Source: Streptomyces sioyaensis (GTDB taxonomy: Bacteria; Actinomycetota; Actinomycetes; Streptomycetales; Streptomycetaceae). Taken from it: a stretch of DNA of 64,000 bases. The position numbers and the translations under genes are program-made. The DNA lies in NCBI RefSeq assembly GCF_004122735.1, contig NZ_SDIF01000024.1:1-64000 (forward strand), given 5' to 3'. Position 1 is the stretch's first letter. Each line of letters begins with the position of its first letter. This document shows, in pieces, positions 8,388-16,386 of the stretch. The notes beneath the pieces were generated by a model. The model searched no databases and was not told the origin of the DNA. It saw only the letters and a program-made list of their open reading frames with translations.

Positions 8388-10109
8388 ATGGCCGACCCGC
8401 TGCTGTTCAACCCGCGGACCTACGACCCCGCGCACTTCGACCCCGAGACCCGCCGGCTGCTGCGCGCCACCGTCGACTGGTTCGAGGGCCGCGGCAAGCG
8501 CCGGCTGATCGAGGACTACCGCTCCCGCGCCTGGCTGGCGGAGTTCCTGGAGTTCTCCACCAAGGAAGGGCTGTTCGCGACCTTCCTCACCCCGGCCTCC
8601 GCCGCCGACGGAAACCAGGACAAGCGCTGGGACACCGCCCGGATCGCCGCCCTCAACGAGATCTTCGGCTTCTACGGGCTCGACTACTGGTACGCGTGGC
8701 AGGTCACCATCCTGGGACTCGGCCCGGTCTGGCAGAGCGACAACGCCGCCGTCCGCACCCGCGCGGCCGAACTCCTCGACCAGGGCGAGGTGTTCGCCTT
8801 CGGCCTGTCCGAGAAGGCGCACGGTGCCGACATCTACTCCACCGACATGCTGCTGGAGCCGGACGGCGACGGCGGCTTCCGCGCCAGCGGATCCAAGTAC
8901 TACATCGGCAACGGCAATGCCGCCGGACTCGTCTCCGTCTTCGGCCGCCGCACCGATGTCGAGGGCCCCGACGGCTATGTCTTCTTCGCCGCCGACAGCC
9001 GCCACCCGGACTACCACCTGGTCAAGAACGTCGTCGACTCCTCGAAGTACGTCAGCGAGTTCCGCCTCGACGGCTACCCGGTCGCCGAGGCCGACATCCT
9101 GCACACCGGCCGGGCCGCCTTCGACGCCGCCCTCAACACCGTCAACGTCGGCAAGTTCAACCTCTGCACGGGCGCGATAGGCATCTGCGAGCACGCGATG
9201 TACGAGGCCGTCACCCACGCGCAGAACCGCATCCTCTACGGCCGTCCGGTCACCGCGTTCCCGCATGTGCGCCGCGAGCTGACCGACGCCTACGTCCGTC
9301 TCGTCGGGATGAAGCTGTTCAGCGACCGCGCCGTCGACTACTTCCGCTCCGCGGGCCCGGACGACCGCCGCTACCTGCTCTTCAACCCGATGACGAAGAT
9401 GAAGGTGACCACCGAGGGCGAAAAGGTCATCGACCTGATGTGGGACGTCATCGCGGCCAAGGGCTTCGAGAAGGACACCTACTTCGCCCAGGCGGCCACC
9501 GAGATCCGGGGACTGCCCAAGCTGGAGGGCACCGTCCACGTCAACCTCGCGCTGATCCTGAAGTTCATGGGCAACCACCTGTTGAACCCGGCCGAGTACC
9601 CGCCCGTACCGACCCGCCTCGACGCGGCCGACGACGCGTTCCTCTTCCGGCAGGGGCCGGCCCGCGGTCTGGGCGCCATCCGCTTCCACGACTGGCGCGC
9701 CGCCTACGACGCCTATGCCGCCGTCCCCAACGTCGGCCGCCTCCGCGAGCAGGCGGACGCCCTGTGCGAGTTCGTCACCACCGCCGCGCCCGACGAGGAG
9801 CAGAGCCGCGACCTCGATCTCCTCCTGGCCATCGGCCAGCTGTTCGCGCTGGTCGTCCACGGTCAGCTGATCCTGGAGCAGGCGCGGCTGACCGGGCTCG
9901 ACGAGGAGGTGCTCGACGAGCTGTTCGCCGTCCTCGTCCGTGACTTCTCCGCGCATGCCGTGGAGCTGCACGGCAAGGACTCCGCCACGGAGGAGCAGCA
10001 GCGCTGGGCACTGGGCGCGGTCCGGCGCCCGGTCGTCGACGAGGCCCGCTCGGCCCGTGTCTGGGAGCGCGTCGAAGCGCTGGCCGGTGCGTACGAGATG
10101 GCCCCGTAA
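8388..10109 (+). CDS. acyl-CoA dehydrogenase family protein
   Basis: This 573-residue protein is longer than a classical acyl-CoA dehydrogenase (about 380-400 residues) because of an extra C-terminal helical region, as in acyl-CoA oxidase-like members. FGLSEKAHGADIYSTD matches the flavin/substrate-loop region, ASGSKYYIGNGNAA the central beta domain, and YGRPVTAFPHVRREL the C-terminal helical bundle. It should use FAD to oxidise an acyl-CoA thioester; the substrate is unknown. The ATG at 8388 has GGAAAGGCG upstream. A 23-bp hairpin follows the gene. Its regulator is probably the PadR protein encoded just upstream. Confidence 0.9.
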   Translation: MADPLLFNPRTYDPAHFDPETRRLLRATVDWFEGRGKRRLIEDYRSRAWLAEFLEFSTKEGLFATFLTPASAADGNQDKRWDTARIAALNEIFGFYGLDYWYAWQVTILGLGPVWQSDNAAVRTRAAELLDQGEVFAFGLSEKAHGADIYSTDMLLEPDGDGGFRASGSKYYIGNGNAAGLVSVFGRRTDVEGPDGYVFFAADSRHPDYHLVKNVVDSSKYVSEFRLDGYPVAEADILHTGRAAFDAALNTVNVGKFNLCTGAIGICEHAMYEAVTHAQNRILYGRPVTAFPHVRRELTDAYVRLVGMKLFSDRAVDYFRSAGPDDRRYLLFNPMTKMKVTTEGEKVIDLMWDVIAAKGFEKDTYFAQAATEIRGLPKLEGTVHVNLALILKFMGNHLLNPAEYPPVPTRLDAADDAFLFRQGPARGLGAIRFHDWRAAYDAYAAVPNVGRLREQADALCEFVTTAAPDEEQSRDLDLLLAIGQLFALVVHGQLILEQARLTGLDEEVLDELFAVLVRDFSAHAVELHGKDSATEEQQRWALGAVRRPVVDEARSARVWERVEALAGAYEMAP

Positions 10110-10140
10110 CCAGCGGGCAAACCCGGCCCTTCGGTTCACC

Positions 10141-10191
10141 GCCCGCACAGACTCGGCCGACCCAGCCCGGGTCGGCCGAGTCTGTGCGGGC
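10141..10191 (+). terminator. 23-bp perfect hairpin terminator
   Basis: A perfect 23-bp inverted repeat (10141-10163 and 10169-10191) with loop AGCCC starts 32 nt after the acyl-CoA dehydrogenase stop. It is one of the strongest hairpins in the window and is a factor-independent terminator by position. Confidence 0.9.
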
Positions 10192-10589
10192 TCGGGAGCG
10201 AACGGGCGGGCCCCGGGCGGAGCGCGGCGTCCGCAGGCCGGGCGCTCCGCGAACCTGAGTACCTACCCTCCGGCGCCGCGCCCGCACCCTCGTCGTGACA
10301 CGTACGGAAGCACCGTCCGCCGACCTCGCCGCCGAAGCGCCGGACTGTGCCTGCGGCATGGGCCACCGGATGCCGGACGGGCCGTGCGATGCGCCCTCTC
10401 CACGCCCCGCGCGCACCACGCATGCGCTGTTCACCACCGGTCTCCGCCGGCCGCGCGGACCGCGTTTCGCTTGCCGGTACGGGCCTTCACACCTTCTGCT
10501 GAAGGCCCCTGGAGGCAGCCGTGCTGCCGGACGGAATCGACAGATCCTTCTTTCGGACCGGGCGCGCCGGGCGCCCACGACGGAAGGAC
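10192..10589. other. 398-nt spacer without a convincing gene
   Basis: This stretch lies between a strong terminator and a secreted-protein gene and probably carries that gene's promoter. A GTG-initiated frame from 10295 shows an early CACGMGH segment but has no ribosome site and runs into the next gene out of frame, so I do not call it. Confidence 0.5.
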
Positions 10590-10595
10590 ATGGCT

Positions 10596-11078
10596 ATGCG
10601 ACGCACCATCGTCGGCACCTGCGCCGCCCTCGCGGTTCTGGGTATCGGTCCGGCCGCCCCGGCCGTTGCCGCCCCGGTTCCGGTGACCGCGCTCAACTGC
10701 GATGGCGACACCTATAAGTGCACGGCCAATCTCCGTTACGGCGACAACAATTGGAAGGCCCGGTGGGACGCGTCCATCTTCCACCAGGCGAACCGGTCCG
10801 CCTCCCGCGCTCCCGTACCGGCCACGAGCCTCAGCTGCGACGGTGACAACGGCACCTGCGTGGCCACCCTGATGTTCGGTGACGGACGCTGGCGGGCCAG
10901 CTGGCCCGCGACCGTCTTCCATCCGGCGCTCCGGTCCGCCGAAGGCAGGCTGGTCGCACCCGTACCGGCGAACAGCCTGAACTGCGACGGCGACACCGGC
11001 CGGTGTTCGGTCAACCTCCAGTTCGGCGACGGGGGTTGGAAGGCCGCCTGGGCCGCCACCATTTACCACCAGCCGTAA
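10596..11078 (+). CDS. small secreted protein with three Cys-pair repeats
   Basis: This encodes about 160 residues: a Sec signal peptide (MRRTIVGTCAALAVLG, cleavage near APAVAA) and then three head-to-tail repeats of about 45 residues. Each repeat contains (N/S)CDGD followed by a second Cys three or four residues on, then a YGDNNWKARW-like segment and an aromatic (I/V)(F/Y)H close. The paired cysteines probably form one disulfide per repeat. Two ATGs are possible; GGAAGG at 10582-10587 gives correct spacing to 10596 rather than 10590. It stands alone, with a hairpin downstream. I do not recognise the repeat; a cell-wall or extracellular binding role is a guess. Confidence 0.7.
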   Translation: MRRTIVGTCAALAVLGIGPAAPAVAAPVPVTALNCDGDTYKCTANLRYGDNNWKARWDASIFHQANRSASRAPVPATSLSCDGDNGTCVATLMFGDGRWRASWPATVFHPALRSAEGRLVAPVPANSLNCDGDTGRCSVNLQFGDGGWKAAWAATIYHQP

Positions 11079-11116
11079 TACAGGCCCCGTGGGACCGGGG
11101 CCGAGGACCACGAGCA

Positions 11117-11151
11117 GGCCCGGGGACGTGCGACGCGCGCGTCCCCGGGCC
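11117..11151 (+). terminator. 12-bp GC hairpin terminator
   Basis: GGCCCGGGGACG (11117-11128) pairs with its reverse complement at 11140-11151 across an 11-nt loop, 38 nt after the secreted triple-repeat gene stop. Confidence 0.75.
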
Positions 11152-11457
11152 GCGCGCATGAATCCCGCATGAACCGAAATTGGGGCTGCGAAAGCACCGT
11201 GCCGGGCGGCTCGAATGACGGGGCCGCGGAATAACGGCGCGCGCCGTTGCAGAATGCGGGAGTGACGCTCATCTACGTATTGTCATTTTGATCGCCGAAC
11301 GCATCATTGCTGTCGCGTACGCGCCTTTTTCCGATCTATCGAGAACCTTACTGTCGCAGGCATCCACCATTCGACGGCAGCACCTTCCGCTCCGGAAAGA
11401 TCCGTTCACGAATGGGTTCGTGCGCGGAAACGAAGCGGGGCTGCCCAGGGAGAAGCC
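11152..11457. other. 306-nt spacer upstream of TIG-repeat gene
   Basis: This contains a locally AT-richer segment (about 11265-11290, CTACGTATTGTCATTTTGAT) that is a plausible promoter for the gene at 11458. No gene is seen. Confidence 0.4.
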
Positions 11458-12567
11458 ATGTCCGCAGTCGTACAGCAGGCAGCACTTGTGCAGTCCACGG
11501 GTTCCTGGCCCGGCGGGGACGGAGGCGGGGGGAACTGGCCCAGATATCCGAGACTCTTCGAGGCCACCCCCAACTCGGGCCCGATCGCCGGAGGAAACAC
11601 CGTCCAGCTCACCGGGTCAGGTCTGCAGGGCGCAACCCTGGTCACCTTCGGCGGTACCCCCGCCACCATCGTCGCGGTCGACCCCTACGGCAACTGGATC
11701 ACCGTGCTCGCGCCGGCGCACGCCGCGGGCGTCGTCCAGGTCGTCGCCACCACACCCAGAGGCACGTCCAACCCGGTGTATTACACGTACGTCCCGCCGG
11801 CCGGCCCGACCGTCACCTCTCTCGTGCCCAACACCGGGCCCACCACCGGCGGCACCGCGTTCGCCATCACCGGGACGGGCCTCACCGGCGCGACGGTCAC
11901 CTTCAACGGGGTGCCGGCCACCGGAGTGTCCGTCAACGCCGCGGGCACCCTGCTCACCGGAACCACACCGGCCGGCCCCGTCGGCAACGTCCCGGTCGTC
12001 GTCACCACACCGGCCGGGAGCACCCTCGTCCCCGGCGGGTTCACCTACACCGCACCCCCGCCCGTGGCGGTGTCCATCTCGCCGTCGTCGGGGAGCGCGG
12101 CGGGTGGTACGGCGTTCGTCATCTCGGGGAGCAGTCTGAACGGGGCGTCGGTCACGTTCAACGGGGTGCCGGCGACGGGGGTTGCGGTGAATGCCGCGGG
12201 TACGTCCCTGGTGGGCTTCACCCCCGCCGGAGCGGTCGGCAACGTGCCGGTCGTGGTCACCACGCCGGGTGGCAGCACCACCGTCCCCGGCGGCTACACC
12301 TACACGCCGCCGCCCCCGCCCGTGGCCACGTCCATCTCGCCGGTGGCGGGGACTGCGGCGGGTGGTACGGCGTTCGTCATCTCGGGGAGCAATCTGAACG
12401 GGGCGTCGGTCACGTTCAACGGGGTGCCGGCGACGGGCGTTTCGTCGAATGCCGCGGGCACGTCCCTGGTGGGCTTCACCCCGCCCGGACCGCTCGGCAA
12501 CGTGCCGGTCGTGGTCACCACCACGGGCGGCAGCACCCTCGTCCCCGGCGGTTACACCTACGTGTGA
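11458..12567 (+). CDS. IPT/TIG-repeat protein
   Basis: This 369-residue protein is a string of four IPT/TIG (immunoglobulin-like, transcription-factor/plexin) domains of about 85 residues after a Gly-rich N-terminus. Each domain shows the pattern P-x-x-G-x-x-x-G-G-T, then GxxLxGAxVTFxGxPA, and ends in a VPGGYTYxxPP linker. There is no obvious signal peptide or anchor, although TIG repeats are usually extracellular. Repeats 3 and 4 are nearly identical at DNA level (258-bp period), indicating a recent duplication. The ATG at 11458 follows AGGGAGAAG. A surface or adhesive role is inferred from the domain type only. Confidence 0.85.
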   Translation: MSAVVQQAALVQSTGSWPGGDGGGGNWPRYPRLFEATPNSGPIAGGNTVQLTGSGLQGATLVTFGGTPATIVAVDPYGNWITVLAPAHAAGVVQVVATTPRGTSNPVYYTYVPPAGPTVTSLVPNTGPTTGGTAFAITGTGLTGATVTFNGVPATGVSVNAAGTLLTGTTPAGPVGNVPVVVTTPAGSTLVPGGFTYTAPPPVAVSISPSSGSAAGGTAFVISGSSLNGASVTFNGVPATGVAVNAAGTSLVGFTPAGAVGNVPVVVTTPGGSTTVPGGYTYTPPPPPVATSISPVAGTAAGGTAFVISGSNLNGASVTFNGVPATGVSSNAAGTSLVGFTPPGPLGNVPVVVTTTGGSTLVPGGYTYV

Positions 12568-12686
12568 GCGGTGACCCGGCCACCTTCCCGCGGGGACCGG
12601 CGGCGGCCGCGTGCGGGGCCGCCGCCGGGAGCCCCGGGTGGGCGGACGAGGTCGGTCCGCTCACCCGGGGGCGGGGCGTTTCCCGT

Positions 12687-12722
12687 CCGGCTGCGGCCCG
12701 TCAGACGGCGGGCCGCAGCCGG
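12687..12722. terminator. 14-bp hairpin overlapping the P450 stop codon
   Basis: CCGGCTGCGGCCCG (12687-12700) pairs with 12709-12722 across an 8-nt loop that contains the P450 stop. It lies between convergent genes and probably terminates the TIG gene, and possibly the P450 transcript. Confidence 0.65.
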
Positions 12723-13939
12723 ACCGGCAGGCGCTTGTGCCCGTAGGTGAGCAGCGAAGGCACCGGCTCCAACTCATCGGCGGGTACGGCCAGTTCCGCC
12801 TCGGGGAAGCGCGCGAACAGGGCTCGCAGCGCGGTGACGGCTTCGAGGCGGGCCAGCGACGCCCCGAGGCAGTAGTGGACGCCGTGGCCGAACGCCAGGT
12901 GTTCCGGTCCCGGTGCGGTGCGGGTGAGGTCGAAGCTGCCGGCGCGGTCGCCGTGCCGGCCGGGATGGCGGTTGGCCGCGGCGTACGAGGCGAGGATCGC
13001 TTCGCCTGCGGGGATGACCTGTCCGTTGGGCAGCGGAATGTCCCGCACGGCGAAGCGCAGGGGCAGGTGCTTGATGGCCGGCTTCAGACGCAGGGTCTCC
13101 TCCACCACCTCGGCCCAGCCGGCGCGGCCGGCACGGACATGGGCGAGCTGCTCGGGGTGGGTCAGCAGCGCGACGACGGCCTGATCGATCAGGTTGACGG
13201 TGGTCTCGTACCCTGCCGAGATCACCAGCAGGAGGGTGTCGCGCAACTCGTCGTCGGTCAGCGCCGATTCCCCGCCCTCCACGTCCCGCGCGGCGATGAG
13301 CAGCGAGGTCATGTCCGCGCCCGGCTCGGCCCGTTTGGCGGCGATGAGCCGGTCGAGCACGGCGTAGAGGCGCGCCGTGTTCGCCGCCGATTCCTCGGGC
13401 GTGAACGTGGTCGCGAACACCCCGTCGACGACGTCGCGGAAGCCCTCGCGCTGATGCGGTGGCAGCCCCATGAGGTGGCTGATGACCTGGATCGGCAGCG
13501 GGTAGGCGAAACGCTCCCGCAGGTCGACCGGCTCGCCGGGCGCGCTGGCCGCCAGGTCGTCGAGCAGGCCGGTGACGACGGTCTCGATGTGCCCGGCGAG
13601 CGCGGCCACCCGGCGTGCGGTGAAGGCGGGTGCCACCAGGCGGCGCAGCCGTCGGTGCTCACTGCCGTACGCGGTGAACATGTTCTTCACCGTGATCCAC
13701 AAGGCGAGTTGCCAGGTCGCACTGACCTCCTCGAAGCGTGGCCAGTGCTGCCGGGCGTCCTTGGACACGTCCGGGCTGGTCAGCAGCTCTCTCAGCAGGT
13801 CGGGGTCGCTGACGGCCCACGCGGTGACGCCGAGGACGTCGACGCGGGCCGCGGGCCCCAGGGAGTGCAGCGCGCGGATTTCGGCGTCCGGGTCGGCGCC
13901 GTGGGCGTCGAGGACGAGGACTTCGGGCTCGTGGGGCAT
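12701..13939 (-). CDS. cytochrome P450 (first of three)
   Basis: This 412-residue class I bacterial P450 carries the I-helix oxygen-activation motif SAGYETTVN, the K-helix ExxR as EETLR, and the heme-binding loop FGHGVHYCLG with Cys357 as axial ligand. Length and motifs match the soluble actinobacterial CYP105/CYP107-like group, which hydroxylates or epoxidises secondary metabolites or xenobiotics using separate ferredoxin and reductase. Neither partner gene is adjacent. It appears monocistronic, with a hairpin at its 3' end and about 470 nt of spacer upstream. The substrate cannot be inferred. Confidence 0.93.
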   Translation of the reverse strand: MPHEPEVLVLDAHGADPDAEIRALHSLGPAARVDVLGVTAWAVSDPDLLRELLTSPDVSKDARQHWPRFEEVSATWQLALWITVKNMFTAYGSEHRRLRRLVAPAFTARRVAALAGHIETVVTGLLDDLAASAPGEPVDLRERFAYPLPIQVISHLMGLPPHQREGFRDVVDGVFATTFTPEESAANTARLYAVLDRLIAAKRAEPGADMTSLLIAARDVEGGESALTDDELRDTLLLVISAGYETTVNLIDQAVVALLTHPEQLAHVRAGRAGWAEVVEETLRLKPAIKHLPLRFAVRDIPLPNGQVIPAGEAILASYAAANRHPGRHGDRAGSFDLTRTAPGPEHLAFGHGVHYCLGASLARLEAVTALRALFARFPEAELAVPADELEPVPSLLTYGHKRLPVRLRPAV

Positions 13940-14411
13940 GGCGGACTTCCTTGCCTACGTCGGTCCGGTGGGTGAACGGGCGCGGCGCGCGGCGCCGGCC
14001 GGCAACTCGGCGGTGCGGGGTAACGGCAGGGAGGGCGCGGACGGTTGTCTCCGTCACCAAGCGTTGATAGCGCCGCCACGCAGGCTGCTGGGGGAGAACG
14101 CGAGGGCGCTCACCCCGGCGAGTGGCAAGTCATACCGGGGCGGCAGCGGCCGCGGTTCCTCCGGTCGGCCGGCCGACCCGAACCGTGCGGCCCGTACAGG
14201 CGTGTGATCCGCGCCACTCTCCCGCGTCCCCTTTTCCCCAACGCCGCAGGTCAGAAGCTCAACGTGAGCATCCGACTGCGGGCCGTCATATCCGGTCCCC
14301 GGATCTGATTAACAATTTCGGCTTCGCGAACGGTTTACGGACAAGAAAGCGGTCTCCCTGGCGTCGCCCGGATGCCGGGGAGTTGGCCGCGACACCTCGA
14401 AAGGAGAGGCA
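13940..14411. other. 472-nt spacer between divergent P450 and sigma operon
   Basis: This holds the divergent promoters. A locally AT-rich stretch near 14303-14345 (GATTAACAATTTCGG onward) is the best promoter candidate for the sigma operon. No convincing gene on either strand. Confidence 0.4.
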
Positions 14412-14660
14412 GTGGACCACCAGTGGCCCTGGGACGCGCCGGCCATGGGCGGCGCGGCCAGGACGACTCCGGCCGTGCGCCGCGCCCGTGTGCGCGAGAG
14501 CACCCACACCGCCTCGCGGACCTGCGGCCCGCCGGCCTCCAGCCCCTTGCACCCACCGGCCCTCGGAAGCCGGTGGAGTTGCGAAAGTGATCTTCGTACG
14601 CGGGTCCACCCCGGTGCCGTCCGCCCGCCCGTGGCAGGCCGAGGGACGGCCGCCCGGTGA
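14412..14660 (+). CDS. possible small upstream ORF of the sigma operon
   Basis: An 82-codon frame begins with GTG at 14412 behind AAGGAGAGG. It ends in a TGA that overlaps the GTG of the sigma-factor gene by four bases (GTGA). The predicted peptide starts MDHQWPWDAP and is Pro/Arg/Ser-rich with three Cys. Third-position GC is high for the first half and weak later, so the end may be non-coding. The strong ribosome site and the coupling geometry argue for translation. I do not recognise it. Confidence 0.4.
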   Translation: MDHQWPWDAPAMGGAARTTPAVRRARVRESTHTASRTCGPPASSPLHPPALGSRWSCESDLRTRVHPGAVRPPVAGRGTAAR

Positions 14661-15235
14661 GCGATTACGGAGACGGACAGCAGTTGCGACCCGACCCGAT
14701 GGACCGGCTCCGGGTCGACTTCACCGCCTTCTTCAAGGAGGTGCAACAGGGCTACCTCGGCTACGCGATACAGATGCTGCGGCACCGTCAGGACGCCGAA
14801 GACGTGGTCCAGATAGCCGGGATGAAGATCCATGCGAAGTGGGACGAGTTCCTGGCCCACAGCGACTACCGGGCCCTGGGCCTGCGGATCCTGCGTGACG
14901 TCATCAAGGACCACATCCGCTCGCGCAACCGGGTGGCCCGCCGCGAACAGGCCGCCGCCGCGGAGGCCGGGCTCCACCAGTCCTGCGTCGACCAGATCCT
15001 GCACCTGGGCACCTACGACGCCCTCGACCGTGCCATGGACGAACTGGCCCGGCGCGAACCGGTGCAGGCGGACTGCGTCCGGCTCCGCGTGGCCCAGCTG
15101 AGCTACGAGGAGATCGCCGAGACCCTCGGCATCACTCCCGGCACGGCGCGCACCTACTACTCCCGCGGCCGCCAGCTCGCCAAGGACCTGGCCGCCTCCT
15201 ATCTCCGGCACGATCAGGAAGGAGAACCGTCGTGA
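14657..15235 (+). CDS. ECF-like RNA polymerase sigma factor
   Basis: This 192-residue protein has two sigma-70 segments. Region 2 is near residues 20-85 and contains the helix around RQDAEDVVQIAGMKIHAKW. Region 4 is near 125-180, with a helix-turn-helix in LSYEEIAETLGITPGTARTY. That layout matches an extracytoplasmic-function type sigma factor, although region 2 is divergent. It directs RNA polymerase to a specific promoter set. Its stop overlaps the next start by four bases (GTGA), so the following protein is translationally coupled and is a candidate regulator of it. Confidence 0.85.
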   Translation: MSDYGDGQQLRPDPMDRLRVDFTAFFKEVQQGYLGYAIQMLRHRQDAEDVVQIAGMKIHAKWDEFLAHSDYRALGLRILRDVIKDHIRSRNRVARREQAAAAEAGLHQSCVDQILHLGTYDALDRAMDELARREPVQADCVRLRVAQLSYEEIAETLGITPGTARTYYSRGRQLAKDLAASYLRHDQEGEPS

Positions 15236-15906
15236 CCATCGAAGACATTCTGCAAGCCGAAGCCGATGAGGTGGGTCGCGTACTGGCCGACCACGATCCT
15301 GAAGCCTTCACTCGCCGACTGGCCGAGCGGATCGCCGAGGCGCAGGGGCAGACGCCCGCGGCCCGGCCGGTCCCCGAAGGGCGGCACGAGCGCGGCCCGG
15401 CACCGGCCCGCCCCGGCCGCGCGAGGCCGCTGCCCCGGAGGCCGCGGCCCCGGCCGTTCCCCGGCCCCACGGCCGGACCGGAGGAGCTGCGCCGGCATCT
15501 GCGTACCCTCTGCGAGTCGGTGCTGCGCGGTGGGCACATGGGACGCCTGGAGAAGTTCGCCAGGGACTACGACGCGGCCGGCGCCCGGACCTTCGCGTGC
15601 CTGCTCTACTCCCTCAACCGCCACGAGGCGGCGGTCTTCTGGTGGCGGTTCGCCGCCGGCGCCGAGGACCAGCTCTCCGCCCATTGCCTGGCGATCCATC
15701 ACGCGGCCGACGACAACTTCATCGACGCCCGGTTGTGGCGCACCATCGCCACCGCCCTGGGGTACTCACCGCGCCGGCATCTGCCCAACCCGGCCCCCGG
15801 CGCCCCGCTTCCGGACCCCGTGTGGCTGCTGGCCCGCTCCGGGCCCGAGCTCCAGCAGTTCGCCGAGCCCCAGGCCCCGCTGCCCGTGGGGTGCGCGGGG
15901 CGCTGA
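15232..15906 (+). CDS. sigma-operon protein, possible sigma regulator
   Basis: This 224-residue protein is encoded four bases into the sigma-factor stop. The N-terminal 45 residues are acidic and helical (EDILQAEADEVGRVL), followed by a Pro/Arg-rich linker (about residues 45-80). The C-terminal helical domain contains FACLLYSLNRHEAAVFWWRF and AHCLAIHHAADDN. There is no membrane helix and no classic zinc anti-sigma HxxxCxxC motif. Position suggests it controls or assists the sigma factor, but no family is recognised. Confidence 0.7.
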   Translation: MTIEDILQAEADEVGRVLADHDPEAFTRRLAERIAEAQGQTPAARPVPEGRHERGPAPARPGRARPLPRRPRPRPFPGPTAGPEELRRHLRTLCESVLRGGHMGRLEKFARDYDAAGARTFACLLYSLNRHEAAVFWWRFAAGAEDQLSAHCLAIHHAADDNFIDARLWRTIATALGYSPRRHLPNPAPGAPLPDPVWLLARSGPELQQFAEPQAPLPVGCAGR

Positions 15907-15923
15907 CCGAAGCGGGACGACCG

Positions 15924-15965
15924 CTCACCCACGACCCACCATCACTCACCCACGACCCACCACCG
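15924..15965. repeat. two 21-nt direct repeats
   Basis: CTCACCCACGACCCACCATC plus A (15924-15944) is repeated at 15945-15965 with three terminal changes. The pair fills the spacer just before the 53-codon membrane-protein gene. Confidence 0.8.
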
Positions 15966-15980
15966 ACCAGGGAGAAGCCC

Positions 15981-16142
15981 ATGACGGACCGTGCGGAGGA
16001 CGAGCCCTCCCTCCCGCGTGTTCCCCGGAAGCCACGGCGCCCGTGGCTCAGGAAGTACGCCCGCTTCACCGCCGCCCACGCCATCGAGGGCGCGGCCGGA
16101 GCCGTCATCTCGGCTCTGATGCTGTACCTGATCCAGCGGTAG
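15981..16142 (+). CDS. 53-residue single-pass membrane protein
   Basis: This very small gene encodes an acidic start (MTDRAEDEPS), a basic stretch (RKPRRPWLRKYAR) and one membrane helix (GAAGAVISALMLYLI), ending QR. The ATG at 15981 follows GGGAGAAG at good spacing. It is the last gene of the sigma-factor operon, about 75 nt after the preceding stop. The positive-inside rule places the N-terminus in the cytoplasm. It could tether the regulator to the membrane, but that is speculation. Confidence 0.65.
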   Translation: MTDRAEDEPSLPRVPRKPRRPWLRKYARFTAAHAIEGAAGAVISALMLYLIQR

Positions 16143-16169
16143 CCGGCCGGGTCCGGGCAATCGGTGGTC

Positions 16170-16253
16170 GCCGTACGCCGGCCGGCGGGTGCCGTACGCC
16201 GGTCGGCGATTGGTGCACGCCGGCCGGCGGTTGACGTACGCCGGCGCGGGCCG
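16170..16253. repeat. four 21-nt tandem repeats
   Basis: Units start at 16170, 16191, 16212 and 16233. The first is GCCGTACGCCGGCCGGCGGG plus T, and the others differ at two to five positions. The array is immediately upstream of a P450 gene. Confidence 0.85.
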
Positions 16254-16386
16254 GCCGCCGGCCCGGCTCCCGCGTGGTCAAGGACCGGCCTATCGGCGGG
16301 CGTCGTGGTTAGTGGCTCCTCCGCCGGGGAGGGATTCCCCACATGTGGCCGTACCGAGGCCAAGGGCACGAGGGGGAGGAGGCCGG

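Noticed and set aside
10295-10717. Frame with an early CACGMGH segment
   Set aside because: No ribosome site, and it runs across the secreted-protein gene in another frame with Arg-rich shadow sequence.
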